Below the pieces are notes generated by a model that worked only from the letters and a program-made list of their open reading frames with translations, was not told the DNA's origin and did not search any database. Positions 51,188 through 61,797 of a stretch of DNA of 64,000 nucleotides are shown here, one piece after another. Location of the stretch: assembly GCA_038496445.1 (NCBI GenBank), contig JALMLS010000065.1, forward strand, positions 372,001 to 436,000, given 5' to 3'. Numbering within the stretch: the first letter of the stretch is position 1; each line of letters opens with the position of its first letter. Origin of the DNA: Trichosphaerium sp. ATCC 40318. Lineage: Eukaryota > Discosea > Flabellinia > Trichosidae. Position numbers and translations under genes: made by a program.

Positions 51188-53956
51188 ATGGTACGTTACG
51201 TTAATTTTGGCTTGTGATTGCTTTTGCCGAAAGATAACCTAACAGTGTCTGGTAGACTGAACAAAACACTACGAAAACTAAGGACACAGAATTAGAGAGC
51301 GGTATTCTAAATGAACTGCTTAGTGCTCAGGGTGACGGTAACGTTGATTGGTACATACTGAGTCCTTTGAAGAGGTTTGTTTACGCTGTACATAGGGTTA
51401 ACTGCAGCCAGCTTGAAAAAAGGCTATCTGAAAAGCTAGATAGTGGTGTGGACGTAGCCAAGTTTGTTAAAGAGCGTCCTGAGCTATTTAATGTAAAATC
51501 TGAAGGCGAAGACAACTTTTTTGTGAGTGCAAAATCCTCAAACACCAGCTCGCCGCGTAGTAGGCAGTCACCTGCGCGACAGAACCGATCAAAAAATACT
51601 CAAAGACAAAAAGGTAATAAACATGGAGAATCTCAGTGTTACGACTCACACTATTGTATCTCGGAGCGTAAAAAGTCCATACTAGCGTTATCAGCTTCCC
51701 ACTTACCTTTTTTTGTACAGCAACAAATGGTAGTTCCGACGGAAGACCAAACCCGCACAAAGGAGGAGACAAGAGATACGAGAACAATAACGACAATACT
51801 CGCTCCCAGAGAAATAATCGCAACAAAAAGCGAAAACAACAAAAACCTGACTACCAAACGCACTTGAAAGACTTTATTGACTGTCCCCTGTTTGACGCAA
51901 ACGCAAGGGATAACAGTGGACCTGCATTCCGCGGGTTAAAGGGCTATGGGACGCTAGGTAAGGATTTGTTCTTCGCTTGTTTTTTGACTTTGACATTTCG
52001 GACTTTGAAGAATAATTTTTTTTTCGCGTCCTTTTGCCTATTAATGCGTTTTTACCTCATTAACCATTAAAACTATATTTATTACACAATTTTAAATGGT
52101 TTGTACGTTGTTTCCTAGTTTCTAAAGCGCAGAAAATTCGCAAACTTTTTTTGGTGACGTAATTAAAAAAAATGATGTGGGCTTTTTTGGTGTTTTTTCT
52201 GACCTTGTTTAGGTTTCTTAAGAAAATGGCAGGATGATACTAGTATATCTGAACAACGTGCTCTTCCTGCGATATATCTCAATACACAAAATCCATTCTT
52301 AGTTTTATCTGTGGGATCTTCTGGTAGTGGCAAGACACATACTACAAATACAGTAGTAGAAAATTGCATGTTACAACATCAATTTATTCAATGTAAATCT
52401 TCAATGACAGCTTTATCATTTTTTTACTCTAAAGATACCAGACGTATAGCAGAGGTTGTTTCTGTTGCGTCAAGAGTACGTGTTGATGATTTTTTGGAGT
52501 TTTTTTGTATTTTTTTTAAATCTTTTTTGTTTATTAATTGCTAGGCTCCTTCTATCAAGGGAAATGCGACTGTAAAGAATATTATCGTGCTTGTACCTTA
52601 TAGTATGTATAAACAAAGAAAAGCAGCTTACAAGAGTATTCCAAACACACGTGTTCATCCGCTTCTTTTTGACTTGAAAGATGTACGTTTTTGTTTTTTT
52701 TTTTTCTTCGGTTTTCTAACATGTTATTACAGCTTCCAATCGACTTTCTATGTCGCCTGTTTACATCAGGAAATGTAGATCAATTCACTCGCAAGATTCT
52801 TACACACTTTCTATCTGATCTGTTCAGTTCTGGTCGGGTGACACTTGAGTCATTGAAGAAAGGAGTAGATTCACTTGTAGTTGACATGTTGAAACAAGGC
52901 GCAAATCCAGGGTTCAAGTATGTATCTGCTTCCACTCACACCTTCCTTACAAATTGGTTTTAGAGCTGTTTTAGATGATCGTATGAAATCATTAATGGAC
53001 TTGCTGTACACTAAAGACAAAGAAGTTAGAGGCGCTCTCTTTGACTCTTACTTTGAAGTACTAGCTTTTTTGTCTTCAAGAAAAAATTTGTGCTCAATGT
53101 TATTTTTCTAGGCGGGTTCTTTGGTTGTAGTAGATTTGACAAGCCCATTCCAAACTCGTTCAAGTGTCAATACTGTTTATGGCATCGTTCTAGATTATTT
53201 TGCTAACGTGAAATCGGTATGTTAAAAAAAAGGCGTTGGGGTTTTTTTTTTACTCATTTTTGATGTAATCAAAGTCTTTGTTTGTTGTACCTGCTCGTTA
53301 AAGATTTGTATAGGATGCGCGCAAGCTGTTTGTACTCGATGATTTTGATCAAGTTGTTATACGTGGAGGCGATCTTGAAGGGCGTATCACAGACATTATA
53401 ATGAATAAGAATAAGGTACTTAATTTTTTTATTCAAAAGGTTTCAACATTTTTACATTGATACTGTCTCTTTTGGTCTTTTATTTGATTAAATACTCTTC
53501 TGTTGTCTCTAACATACTGTTTCTTTAGTATAATATAAGTATGGCTTTATCATCTTCAGATCCAACACGCTTCAATACAAATCACTATGCACATAGTTCT
53601 GTTGTTGTTTTACATCACTTATTTTCAAGCCAATACTGGAATCATATCTCTAAATCTATTCATGTGCCAACACGAGATACGTTTGATATAATAAGGAAGC
53701 TTCCTAGAGGAAACGCCCTTGTATTTTCTTCCAAGTACGTTAAGGACATTTATGCATAACTATCACTAAATGGGAGACGTTTTTTGTTTGTCAAGATTTT
53801 TTTGTTGTTGACTTTCCACCGTCTTTTTGAAGTTTGCTTTGGTTTATTTATGGTTGTTTTAGGGCTCGTGTGAACACTAAGGAGCCTGGTAAAATTACAC
53901 ATGAACTTTTCCATGTCACTATACGGTTACGATTGACCGGGGCTGCACAACGTTAA
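51188..53956 (+). CDS. P-loop ATPase of the fungal HerA/VirD4-like type
   Basis: Exon 1 holds only the start codon (51188-51190) before a GTACGT donor. Exon 2 begins TEQNTTKTKDTELESGILNE. A low-complexity Asn/Arg/Lys/Gln region then precedes the ATPase: Walker A LVLSVGSSGSGKTHTT, IIVLVPYSMYKQRKAAYKSI, SLVVVDLTSPFQTRSSVNTV, Walker B KLFVLDDFDQV, SMALSSSDPTRFNT, VVLHHLFSSQYWNHISKSIH, LPRGNALVFSSKARVNT and the end HVTIRLRLTGAAQR. This order matches large fungal P-loop NTPases in which Walker B reads L-D-E-A-H-K and the next motif S-T-Q-E-P-T. Here they are D-D-F-D-Q and S-S-S-D-P-T, so catalysis may be altered. Cellular role unknown. Confidence 0.8.
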
Positions 53957-54091
53957 TATTGAAAAAACCTAATAAATAAATTTTTTTGGCAAACTTTTCT
54001 TTCAGTTATGTGGCCATGTATGATCATAACATCCAAACTAAGAAACAGTGTAAACAAGAGAGTTTGGGACTCATGCCTTGGCTCTAACGAA

Positions 54092-54193
54092 GAAGGGTGT
54101 TTCTGAATGACTACTAACACTTTTGTAACTGTGATAATACACCTGGTTGCGAAAACCAAAAGTATTAATACCCGTCATTCAGAAACACCCTTC
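54092..54193. mobile_element. MITE-like inverted-repeat element (~102 bp)
   Basis: Perfect 20-bp terminal inverted repeats, GAAGGGTGTTTCTGAATGAC at 54092-54111 and its reverse complement at 54174-54193. Weaker complementarity continues inward for about 15 bp. No target-site duplication is obvious. Alternatively a hairpin RNA. Confidence 0.6.
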
Positions 54194-54377
54194 ATCGGAC
54201 CCCTACCGTTGCAAGTTTTTGATGTCGGAGCAATGTGATAAATGGCGTTAAATTACCTGCACAGGTACCTTCAGCTAGAGCTCTTAGAAAACCGAGTTTC
54301 GACATAATTCGGGTATGGCGACTTAGCCTGTTAGCCTTAAGAAACACCTCACTTTACGTAACCGGTAATTGTAATAT

Positions 54378-54383
54378 CACGTG
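54378..54383. promoter_or_regulatory. E-box in A' promoter
   Basis: ATATCACGTG, 47 bp before the A' start codon, equivalent in position to the 14-bp palindrome before copy A. Confidence 0.5.
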
Positions 54384-54429
54384 TTTTTACAGCTAATTAA
54401 GTATTACAACTTTAAACAAAGACGATATT

Positions 54430-56019
54430 ATGCTTTCTACCTCAAAGTGTGGTATAATCAACAGTACCTCCCATACAAGTTTACTGCAGCTACCGGCAGA
54501 GATAATAGCGCTCATCCTGCGTCAAACGACCTATTCACGCTTTTCAGCTTGTCAAACCTGTCGTTTACTTGCTTCTATTGTTCACGACATTATTGGATAC
54601 CATGCTATTATGATTAAAACGTTAGCTCAAGCAAAATCAGCTGTAAAACATGCCGGTATTCTGAAATACACAAAAATCACGCTAGGATGGAGTGTTGATG
54701 ACAACATTACCAAACAATTTGCGGGAGCTCACACTATTGACCTTGAGAATGCTCGGATAACAGATGAAAGTGTCAAAGCACTTGCTGGAGTTCATACTAT
54801 TAACCTTAGTTACACTTCAGTAACTGATGAAGGTGTCAAAGCACTTGCTGGAGTTCACACTATTTACCTTAGTTACACTTCAGTAACTGATGAAGGAGTC
54901 AAAGCATTTTCTGGAGCTCATACCATTAACCTTAGGCACACTTCCGTAACTGATGAAGGAGTCAAAGCGCTTACTGGCGTTCATACTATTAACCTTAGTA
55001 ACACTTACGTAACTGATGAAGGTGTCAAAGCACTTGCTGGAGCTCACACTATTGACCTAAGTAACACTTCAGTAACTGATGAAGGAGTCAAAGCACTTTC
55101 TGGAGCTCATACTATTAACCTAAGGCAAACTTCAGTAACTGATGAAGGTGTTAAAGCACTTGCTGGAGCGCACACTATTGACCTTAGTAACGCTTCAGTA
55201 ACTGATGAAGGTGTCAAACCACTTTCTGGAGCTCATACTATTGACCTTAAGCACACTGCAGTAACTGATGAAGGTGTTAAATCACTTGCTGGAGCGCATA
55301 CTATTGACCTAAGTTACACTTCAGTAACTGATGAGGGAGTCAAAGCACTTGCTGGAGTTCACACTATTTACCTTAGTTACACTTCAGTAACTGACGAAGG
55401 AGTCAAAGCACTTGCTGGAGTTCATACTATTGACCTTAAGCACACTGCAGTAACTGATGAAGGTGTTAAATCACTTGCTGGAGCGCATACTATTGACCTG
55501 ACTTACACTTCAGTAACAGATGAGGGTGTCAAAGCACTTTCTGGAGCTCATACTATTAAGCTTGCTAAAACTAACGTGACAGATGAAGGGTTCAAAGCAC
55601 TTTCTGGAGCTCACACTGTTGACCTTAGTTACACTTCAGTAACTGATGAAGGAGTCAAAGCACTTGCTGGAGTTCATACTATTAACCTTAGTAACACTTC
55701 AGTAACTGACGAAGGAGTCAAAGCACTTGCTGTAGCTCACACTATTGACCTAAGTTACACTTCAGTAACTGATGAGGGAGTCAAAGCACTTGCTGGAGTT
55801 CACACTATTTACCTTAGTGACACTTCAGTAACTGATGAGGGTGTCAAAGCACTTGCTGGAGCTCACACTATTGGCCTTAGTAAAACTTCGGTAACAGATG
55901 AGGGTGTCAAAGCACTTGCTGGAGCACATTCTATCTACGCTTATGAAACTTCAGTATCTGAATCCCTCGCTGGTATTGAAGGGGTTAGAATGTTAATAGG
56001 GACTAACGTGTATATGTAA
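54430..56019 (+). CDS. F-box/LRR protein copy A', intact, intronless
   Basis: 529 residues in one exon. Residues 1-95: Ser/Thr-rich start, F-box (LLQLPAEIIALILRQTTYSR, then FSACQTCRLLASIVHDIIGY) and a linker. Residues about 96-510: 19 clear plus one degenerate LRR, each 21 residues (consensus HTIxLSxTSVTDEGVKALAG), coded by near-identical 63-bp units. Thr occupies the position that is Asn or Cys in canonical LRRs. C-terminus IEGVRMLIGTNVYM. Probable SCF ubiquitin-ligase substrate adaptor (F-box/LRR family knowledge); substrate unknown. No Cys-type repeats, unlike copies A, B and B'. The start matches the conserved MLSTSKCG in copy A. Confidence 0.9.
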   Translation: MLSTSKCGIINSTSHTSLLQLPAEIIALILRQTTYSRFSACQTCRLLASIVHDIIGYHAIMIKTLAQAKSAVKHAGILKYTKITLGWSVDDNITKQFAGAHTIDLENARITDESVKALAGVHTINLSYTSVTDEGVKALAGVHTIYLSYTSVTDEGVKAFSGAHTINLRHTSVTDEGVKALTGVHTINLSNTYVTDEGVKALAGAHTIDLSNTSVTDEGVKALSGAHTINLRQTSVTDEGVKALAGAHTIDLSNASVTDEGVKPLSGAHTIDLKHTAVTDEGVKSLAGAHTIDLSYTSVTDEGVKALAGVHTIYLSYTSVTDEGVKALAGVHTIDLKHTAVTDEGVKSLAGAHTIDLTYTSVTDEGVKALSGAHTIKLAKTNVTDEGFKALSGAHTVDLSYTSVTDEGVKALAGVHTINLSNTSVTDEGVKALAVAHTIDLSYTSVTDEGVKALAGVHTIYLSDTSVTDEGVKALAGAHTIGLSKTSVTDEGVKALAGAHSIYAYETSVSESLAGIEGVRMLIGTNVYM

Positions 56020-56481
56020 GCAACTTATACAGGCAAAATAAAGATAACATGATTTAGTAGCTTTAGAGTTTGAAGTATGTGTTAATAGAGAACCTTCCTG
56101 CTATTGTAGGTACTAACACAGAAAAGAAATAATACAAACATCATCATTGTCCTGTTACCCTTCACTTTATAGCTACAATGCTTTCAAGACACGGGATAGA
56201 TTGTACGCTTCAGCTCCAATCTGTCGCTTCGGTTAAGACCAGAAGCTGACCTTTACTATCAAAGGCTTGTATATCGATAAAAAGATGAACAGTAACTGAC
56301 CAACCTATTTAATGGGTATGCTTCGTTCTGTTGGTTTCAAACAAACATTCCCTTTACAGTATGTGAACTGAACAACCTATTTAGTGGTTATGATTCGTTC
56401 TGTTGGTTTCAAACAAGCGTTTCCTTTTACTGTTCAAAAAGGCCTTGCAAACTTGCATAACTGTAACTTTTTATTGTCTCT
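56020..56481. other. 3' spacer of A' and P450-1
   Basis: Mostly duplicated 3' flank of the LRR arm (matches 27549-27877 inverted), then a 62-bp direct repeat. No gene recognised. Confidence 0.6.
56301..56433. repeat. 62-bp direct repeat (two copies)
   Basis: Units 56301-56362 and about 56372-56433 share CAACCTATTTA, TTCGTTCTGTTGGTTTCAAA and a CCTTT-AC end. The partner region at 27549-27613 has a single copy. Confidence 0.75.
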
Positions 56482-58347
56482 TTAAGGTTGTCTCTTTTTG
56501 AGTACAACTGATAGATCTGGATTTGGCTCAACCAAGAACATTCCACTGTATGTATCTTCAACACTCATTGGATTTTCATTTTGATCTATTTAAATAAAAG
56601 GTTAGAAACGTGATGTGTATTTCGGAAACTATGACATACCAGGTGGTCTTGATACTTCAAAGCGCTTTACCAATGATGATATTGTAACTACAAGCTCCAT
56701 CACAGCCAATTGTTTACCGATACAATTACGAGGACCTACTGAAAAAGGCATCCATCCAAACTTATCTCCAGTTGTTGAATCTAAAAATCGATTTGGATCA
56801 AACTCTTCAGCACGTTCCCTAAAGTTTACAGTCAGCCTAAGAATTATAAACTGGTGATGTATTACCATACACTTGAGTCTCTCATCATAACTGACTGATT
56901 GATGAAAACATCTTGTCCAGCAGGTACTACGACATCCCCAAGTTTTGTCTCTTTTGCCACTGTACGTGGTAGGCTTACACTTGGCCCGAACAACCTTAAC
57001 GTTTCCCTACATGTAGATATTAGTATAACTATGCTAATGGAGTAGCGAAATGAAGGTATTTATATATTCTTAGTAACGTACTTGATGAAGGCTTTTGTGT
57101 AAACGAAACTATTTAATTGTTGTTTTGTTGTTATCTTTGAGTCACCAGCTTTTGCAATAAATGTTAGAAATATCACATCACTTTCTTCGCACGTATGAGT
57201 GTATTGGCTTCTTCCAATAGTTTTTGTTGAACATTGGGGTATCTAGACATGACATACAACGACCATGCGAGTGTTATAGCGGTCTATGTTAGAAATCTTT
57301 AAGCATGAGAATAACCAAACCATTTTTGTGACGTACTGTATCATGCCCAGCAAAGAAGAATAGTAATGACTCATCAACAATAACGTCATCACTAAGAATA
57401 TCTGGATATTGCTTCTGAGCAAGCAACATCAACGTGATGAAATCTTGATGAGTGTTGTTGCTTAGATTCGCTTTTCTTCTTTCAATTGCTTCTTTTATTT
57501 TAGCATACAGCCCCGCACGTGTCTCTTCGAATAACCTTAAAATAGAATACATTCAATTGTGGACACTGGTATACAAGTTGGACGTACTTGTGGTTCAAGA
57601 GTCCGCCAAATAGAATTTTAAAAGCCAAGAACATTGCCGCTTCCTTTACTAGTCTTTTGAAAGCAATTGTTAAAAACTTGTAGTCGAAATCTTCACCGAA
57701 TATTAGAGCGACAATCAATCGCATTGTCATGAATACAGTCTCTGATTTTGGTTCAATGTCGAGTCGCCCATTTGATTTGTCAACCTTGTCACAAAGATCA
57801 TCAATACATTGTTCTGTAATGTCGGTTACAGTTGGTAACATTGCTGTCAAAGACTTGAAATGAAAAACGGGCGTTAAAAGTCTTCTTCTCGTCTTCCACA
57901 ACTCGTTCGTCTGGAGTGTAACTAATCCTTGGCCAAGAAGTGTCGCAGTCTACAAACGTTAAAAAGGCTGAAGAGTCAAACAAAAATGAAAAAAACACGT
58001 GCGTTTTTGTAAATCATCATCGATTTAGGTGAGTTTTCGTGAATGAGAAGTTGTTTCGCATACATCGGATCACATACCGTTAAAACAACTTTACCCTGTA
58101 TATTCATTTTCACTAGCTTGACATTCTTCCCATCCGCCGTCTTTGGCCACAATGACACTCGTTTGACAAAAATTTTTGGGTCACGAAGTAGCCTCCATAG
58201 TATGTTCTTATACTGTGGATGAATGGGTACGTCAGGGTATACGAAATATTGTTTAATGCATCCAACAATCTTTTTAAAATACAAACGATAAAATAGAACA
58301 CATGCCACTGTAAACAACAGTAAAGCGATAGTCCAAATAATAATCAT
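56482..58347 (-). CDS. Cytochrome P450, microsomal type (P450-1)
   Basis: Start 58347 gives a membrane anchor (MIIIWTIALLLFTVACVLF). Landmarks in order: WPKTADGKNVKLVKMNIQGK, WKTRRRLLTPVFHFKSLTAM (helix C), FLIFGEDFDYK-like region near 57690, I-helix LLFFFAGHDTV, K-helix ETLRLFGPSV (E-x-x-R), FDPNRFLDS, heme loop FGWMPFSVGPRNCIGKQLAV with the axial Cys, and a last exon ending PDLSVVLKKRQP at 56482. About ten exons. Helix and heme sequences resemble the CYP3/CYP4 clans. Monooxygenase on the ER membrane needing NADPH-P450 reductase; substrate unknown. Tandem paralogue P450-2 lies at 61798 onward on the same strand with WrbA copy 2 and a membrane protein between them. Confidence 0.93.
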
Positions 58348-58726
58348 AGCGTGCTAGTTGTGAGGTTATGATTGAATACTATATTTAAGAGGCATTGGAG
58401 TTAAGCCATTTAGAAGTTTACCAAGTGATATTTTGTTCACCTTGTCAGTGTACATTTATCCTTTCTCGAGGATTCTTGGATGTGCTACTAAAGAATTTTG
58501 GAACCACCAATTGAGTACATTTGGCTAATCAGATTCTGGTCTGTTTTTTTTTTGGACATCTACAAAATACCAAATGAGGCTTTTTATTTTTAGTTTGGTA
58601 CAACATACTGTACATTTCTCAATTCGAAACTATAGAAATAAACACATACTCACGCATATTGTATAGCTTTAGACGCAACTTTTACTAACAAGGTGCTGCA
58701 AAGTGAAGGTGATGTTCAAAGGATTA
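58348..58726. other. Intergenic, nothing recognised
   Basis: A+T-rich spacer containing the P450-1 promoter. No clear motifs. Confidence 0.45.
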
Positions 58727-60114
58727 CTATTCTTTTTTAGTAACACCGTGTCCTTTTGGTTTATCCTCAGTTTTTGGAATAACAGATCCAGCAGCTAGTA
58801 CAAGTATAAGGCAACAAATACGAAAACTCCAAGTACCTTTAAGAGCTTTGGCAATGTTTGCAGTGTAGCTTCCTTGATATCTAGCGCCTTCAAGCTCTAC
58901 TTCAGAGGGCTGGCGAGATCCGTCTGTATCAGTGATAGTTGATGCGCCATATGGTGTGCAACCATCTACCAAAAGGTTCAACTAAACAATCAGTTTAGAC
59001 AAAATTACTTACTGAGGACTAAACCACGCTGCCCATTAAATGAATAAGGTACACCAGCTATGATCATACCTACGTTTTGTTAAATCATAGCAACGTACAA
59101 GATTTATTCTGTACCGTGATGCAACATAACAGTGTTCATGCTGAGAATAGTAGATTCTTGACCACCATGTTGTGACGCACTAGAAGTAAAAGCACCGCCT
59201 ACTTTGCCTGCAAGGGCTCCCTGAGGTCAAGATGTAAGAAACATTGTTAGAGTCAATATAATTACCTTGTACCAAGCTCCAGTAGTAGAATCAATAAAGG
59301 TTTTCATCTATTTCCAATTAAAAATGTTACAGCAAGGAAGTATGTTGTAACATACCTGAGCGGAAGCCATCCCAAAGTGGGTAGGAGTACCAAAGATAAC
59401 AGCATCATAGTTTCCAATATCCGCAGGATCAGCAATAGGACGTTTGAAGATGTTTAAGACAAAAGGAGTTTGAAGTTTTAGAGTACTGTGTTGAGATTAT
59501 GACAAATTACCCAAGTCTTGTCAAAATTGGGGCATATCTTTGAAATACGGGTGTAGAAAGTCAACTTTCCACGTGATTTCATACACCACTTTTTTGTCGC
59601 AAAATGTTGTTTTTGTAAACAACTGTAGCTATGGCATCTACACGCATAGCGCATGCTATTTGTACACTTTCACAAAAAGAAGTATTATCATGCGTTTCAA
59701 AAACGAATTTGCTGGGAATAGCCTTAAAAGCGTCTCCAAGATATATTTTCGCGTATGCATACGCTTTATACATTGGTTAAATTCTCCAATTAAGTGAAAA
59801 AAGTAAAGAAAAAAAAGGTAGTTTAAGGCTTTAAAAAACCTGAATCTCTACCCTTAAGGCTGTACGTACATCTTGGAACTGCTTTTGCGCTTCAATAGCG
59901 TGCATAGCTTTAAGCGTATTTTCAGGCAAAGTCTCTGCTACACGCATCAAAGATACTTCAGCTCCAGATTGTTTTGCGCCGTCAGCAACTGCTTTGGCCA
60001 TCTGAAAAACTTTGAAACAGAGTAAGCTATGAGTGTTAAACATGTTAATCACGACGTACTATGTCCATATGTTGAGTAAAACACTACTAGTACTTTCGGA
60101 GCTGCTTCGGCCAT
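58727..60114 (-). CDS. WrbA-type quinone oxidoreductase, copy 2 (splice anomaly)
   Basis: Paralogue of 2912-4151 with the same exon plan. FMN loop [84 protein letters not shown] and a longer C-terminus ending [12 protein letters not shown]. One junction does not resolve: the exon ending at the donor near 59870 should join the exon starting near 59443 ([10 protein letters not shown]). At that place the first copy has TGTAG|ATTCCT; here the sequence is CAAACGTCCT with no AG. The next upstream AG (in AACACAG, near 59487) gives a phase that no nearby donor matches. So it is either a decaying gene or uses an unrecognised acceptor. All other motifs and junctions are intact. Confidence 0.7.
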
Positions 60115-61100
60115 GCTTTAAATTAGATTTTTCTGATAAATTTTACCGTAAAAATGGTAAAGTTTTTATGATAAGCTGAATCGCCGAAATCTCACCTTAT
60201 TTCGCATGGTTCCTAGTAGAAGTTTTTTACGAGATTGTGCCAATTTGATCCATGTTATTAGTATGTCGCAGGATTCTTGACTGAAATAGCTGTTCGCGAT
60301 GTATGCTACTTTTCGGCGATACATTTATTTCCACGAAAGTATGCTTTGGCCAATAAGGTTTTTTCGAACAAACCAAACGTGCCTACTCAATTTCGCGAAA
60401 GTAGAGCAAACTTAGTTGACCACCTTGGTAAAAAAAAAGTGAGCCTAAAAATAAACGTAATCATGAAGGAGTTTACCACGACCGACATGAGTTCTGATGT
60501 TCCTACAAAGTTTTAATAGTAATCTACATTGTAGTTTGCAAAAGTTCCGTAGATGGTATTATCTAATTTTATCACGTGATGAACTTTCGCCTTCGAGAAG
60601 GATTCAGCGTTTCATTACAATTATGTTTAATATATGACAAGGAACTGGTCTCAGCTACATTCACATGTTCACAGATCCTTTTACGAGTTTGCATTGATTC
60701 ATGTTTAGGAGTTTTTGGTAGTTTTTCGTCACAACAGTATGTGTACCATTTGCAATGTGTTTTCTTGCGTTTTGTTGATGTCGATGCAAACAGCAGATAG
60801 AACTAGAGATAGCACAAAACTTGCACGTATTGTAGTTACCGCCTACTAACAACTGGATGTTCCGAAGTTTTTTTGAAAATGTTGTATTGTTAGCAGTCTT
60901 CGGAACATCTCCCTGCAGTAGCGTTTGTTCAATACAAGCTTATCTTTGTACCTGGTTTTTACTAGTAAGAGTGGCAGAAAATACAACCTTAAGGCGAGCC
61001 ACGTGTCAGGTAAAGTCGTTCTTACGATGAAAACCTTTCAGATAACGGTGAGAATACTCAAACTGACTTTTTGGCAGCACTTGCTACTTCTAAACTCGTC
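60115..61100. other. Intergenic / possible 5' exons of next gene
   Basis: E-box TATCACGTGA at 60571-60580. Open frames here (60277-60516, 60576-60800, 60925-61137) lack support. A short upstream exon of the membrane protein may lie near 60960-61050. Confidence 0.45.
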
Positions 61101-61565
61101 ATGCAAATCATCGTTGATATTCTCGACTGGACGCTAAGTAAACCTGTACCTCCACAGTTTATTGTAAACAACACTGTTGGTTTAATCCAATTACGCTCGT
61201 TTACGTCTGTATCTATTCATATCTATAATCTGACGCGTGCTTGTTTATTTTTAACAGTTTTAACGTCATTTTGGGGATTTGTCGGCGTATTCGTTGGTTT
61301 CCGGGCTGTGCAGTACGCTATTAAGAAATGCAAAGAATATGAACACCCTGGAGACGCTACAAGGGTAACACCACGCGAATATGGTATTTTAAGAAACACA
61401 GCTATGCTTTCATCGGGAGCTGCATTGACTTCTTGGTTTATTGAGTTAGGCACTGTTCATTATTTAACAATTTTGGCTGGCACAAACCTATTGAACTGCC
61501 TTATTGCATATCGTACTGTATTTTTAATAATGGCACCACGTGGAAGATATATTGGACCAACTTAA
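61101..61565 (+). CDS. Multi-pass membrane protein, 5' end uncertain
   Basis: From ATG 61101 the protein reads MQIIVDILDWTLSKPVPPQF, with helices around YNLTRACLFLTVLTSFWGFV/GVFVGFRAV, MLSSGAALTSWFIELGTVHY and LTILAGTNLLNCLIAYRTVF, ending IMAPRGRYIGPT. Three to four hydrophobic segments; size and helix plan recall small organellar (mitochondrial or peroxisomal) membrane proteins, but no family is recognised. The frame stays open upstream to an AG at 61080 (TTTTTGGCAG), so an upstream exon encoding further N-terminal residues is likely. No introns after that. A TGTAAATAAACA element follows at 61628. Confidence 0.6.
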   Translation: MQIIVDILDWTLSKPVPPQFIVNNTVGLIQLRSFTSVSIHIYNLTRACLFLTVLTSFWGFVGVFVGFRAVQYAIKKCKEYEHPGDATRVTPREYGILRNTAMLSSGAALTSWFIELGTVHYLTILAGTNLLNCLIAYRTVFLIMAPRGRYIGPT

Positions 61566-61627
61566 CTTAAATCACGTGTACCAATTGTAAGCTTTAGTCA
61601 TGATACATTAGTGCAATATGTACAACT

Positions 61628-61639
61628 TGTAAATAAACA
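61628..61639 (+). terminator. TGTAAATAAACA 3'-end element
   Basis: Identical to the 12-mer after the peroxiredoxin-like gene; 63 bp past the stop codon. Confidence 0.55.
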
Positions 61640-61797
61640 GTTCTGCACTATGAGCGTTACCGCCCTTGTCTAGACTAACAGTGGTTATTTTTCAGGCATT
61701 TTACAAAGTTTGCCATTGCACTGATGTCTTGGTCGTCAGTTAACTTTTCAGTCGTTGATTTATCACGAGATGTTTTGGTTTTATTATCTCATTTTTA

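Larger units (their letters stand above)
53957..54429. other. Spacer with MITE-like element and LRR A' promoter
   Basis: Holds the inverted-repeat element 54092-54193 and, from about 54237, sequence shared with the promoter of LRR copy A. Confidence 0.6.
54237..56360 (+). repeat. Inverted duplication arm A' (partner 27549-29900)
   Basis: Contains the intact F-box/LRR copy A' with 5' and 3' flanks recognisable in inverted orientation at 27549-29900. Confidence 0.85.

Noticed and set aside
60277-60800. Frames of about 75 codons downstream of WrbA copy 2
   Set aside because: No recognisable motif, and the first lacks an ATG at its 5' end. Not supported as genes.
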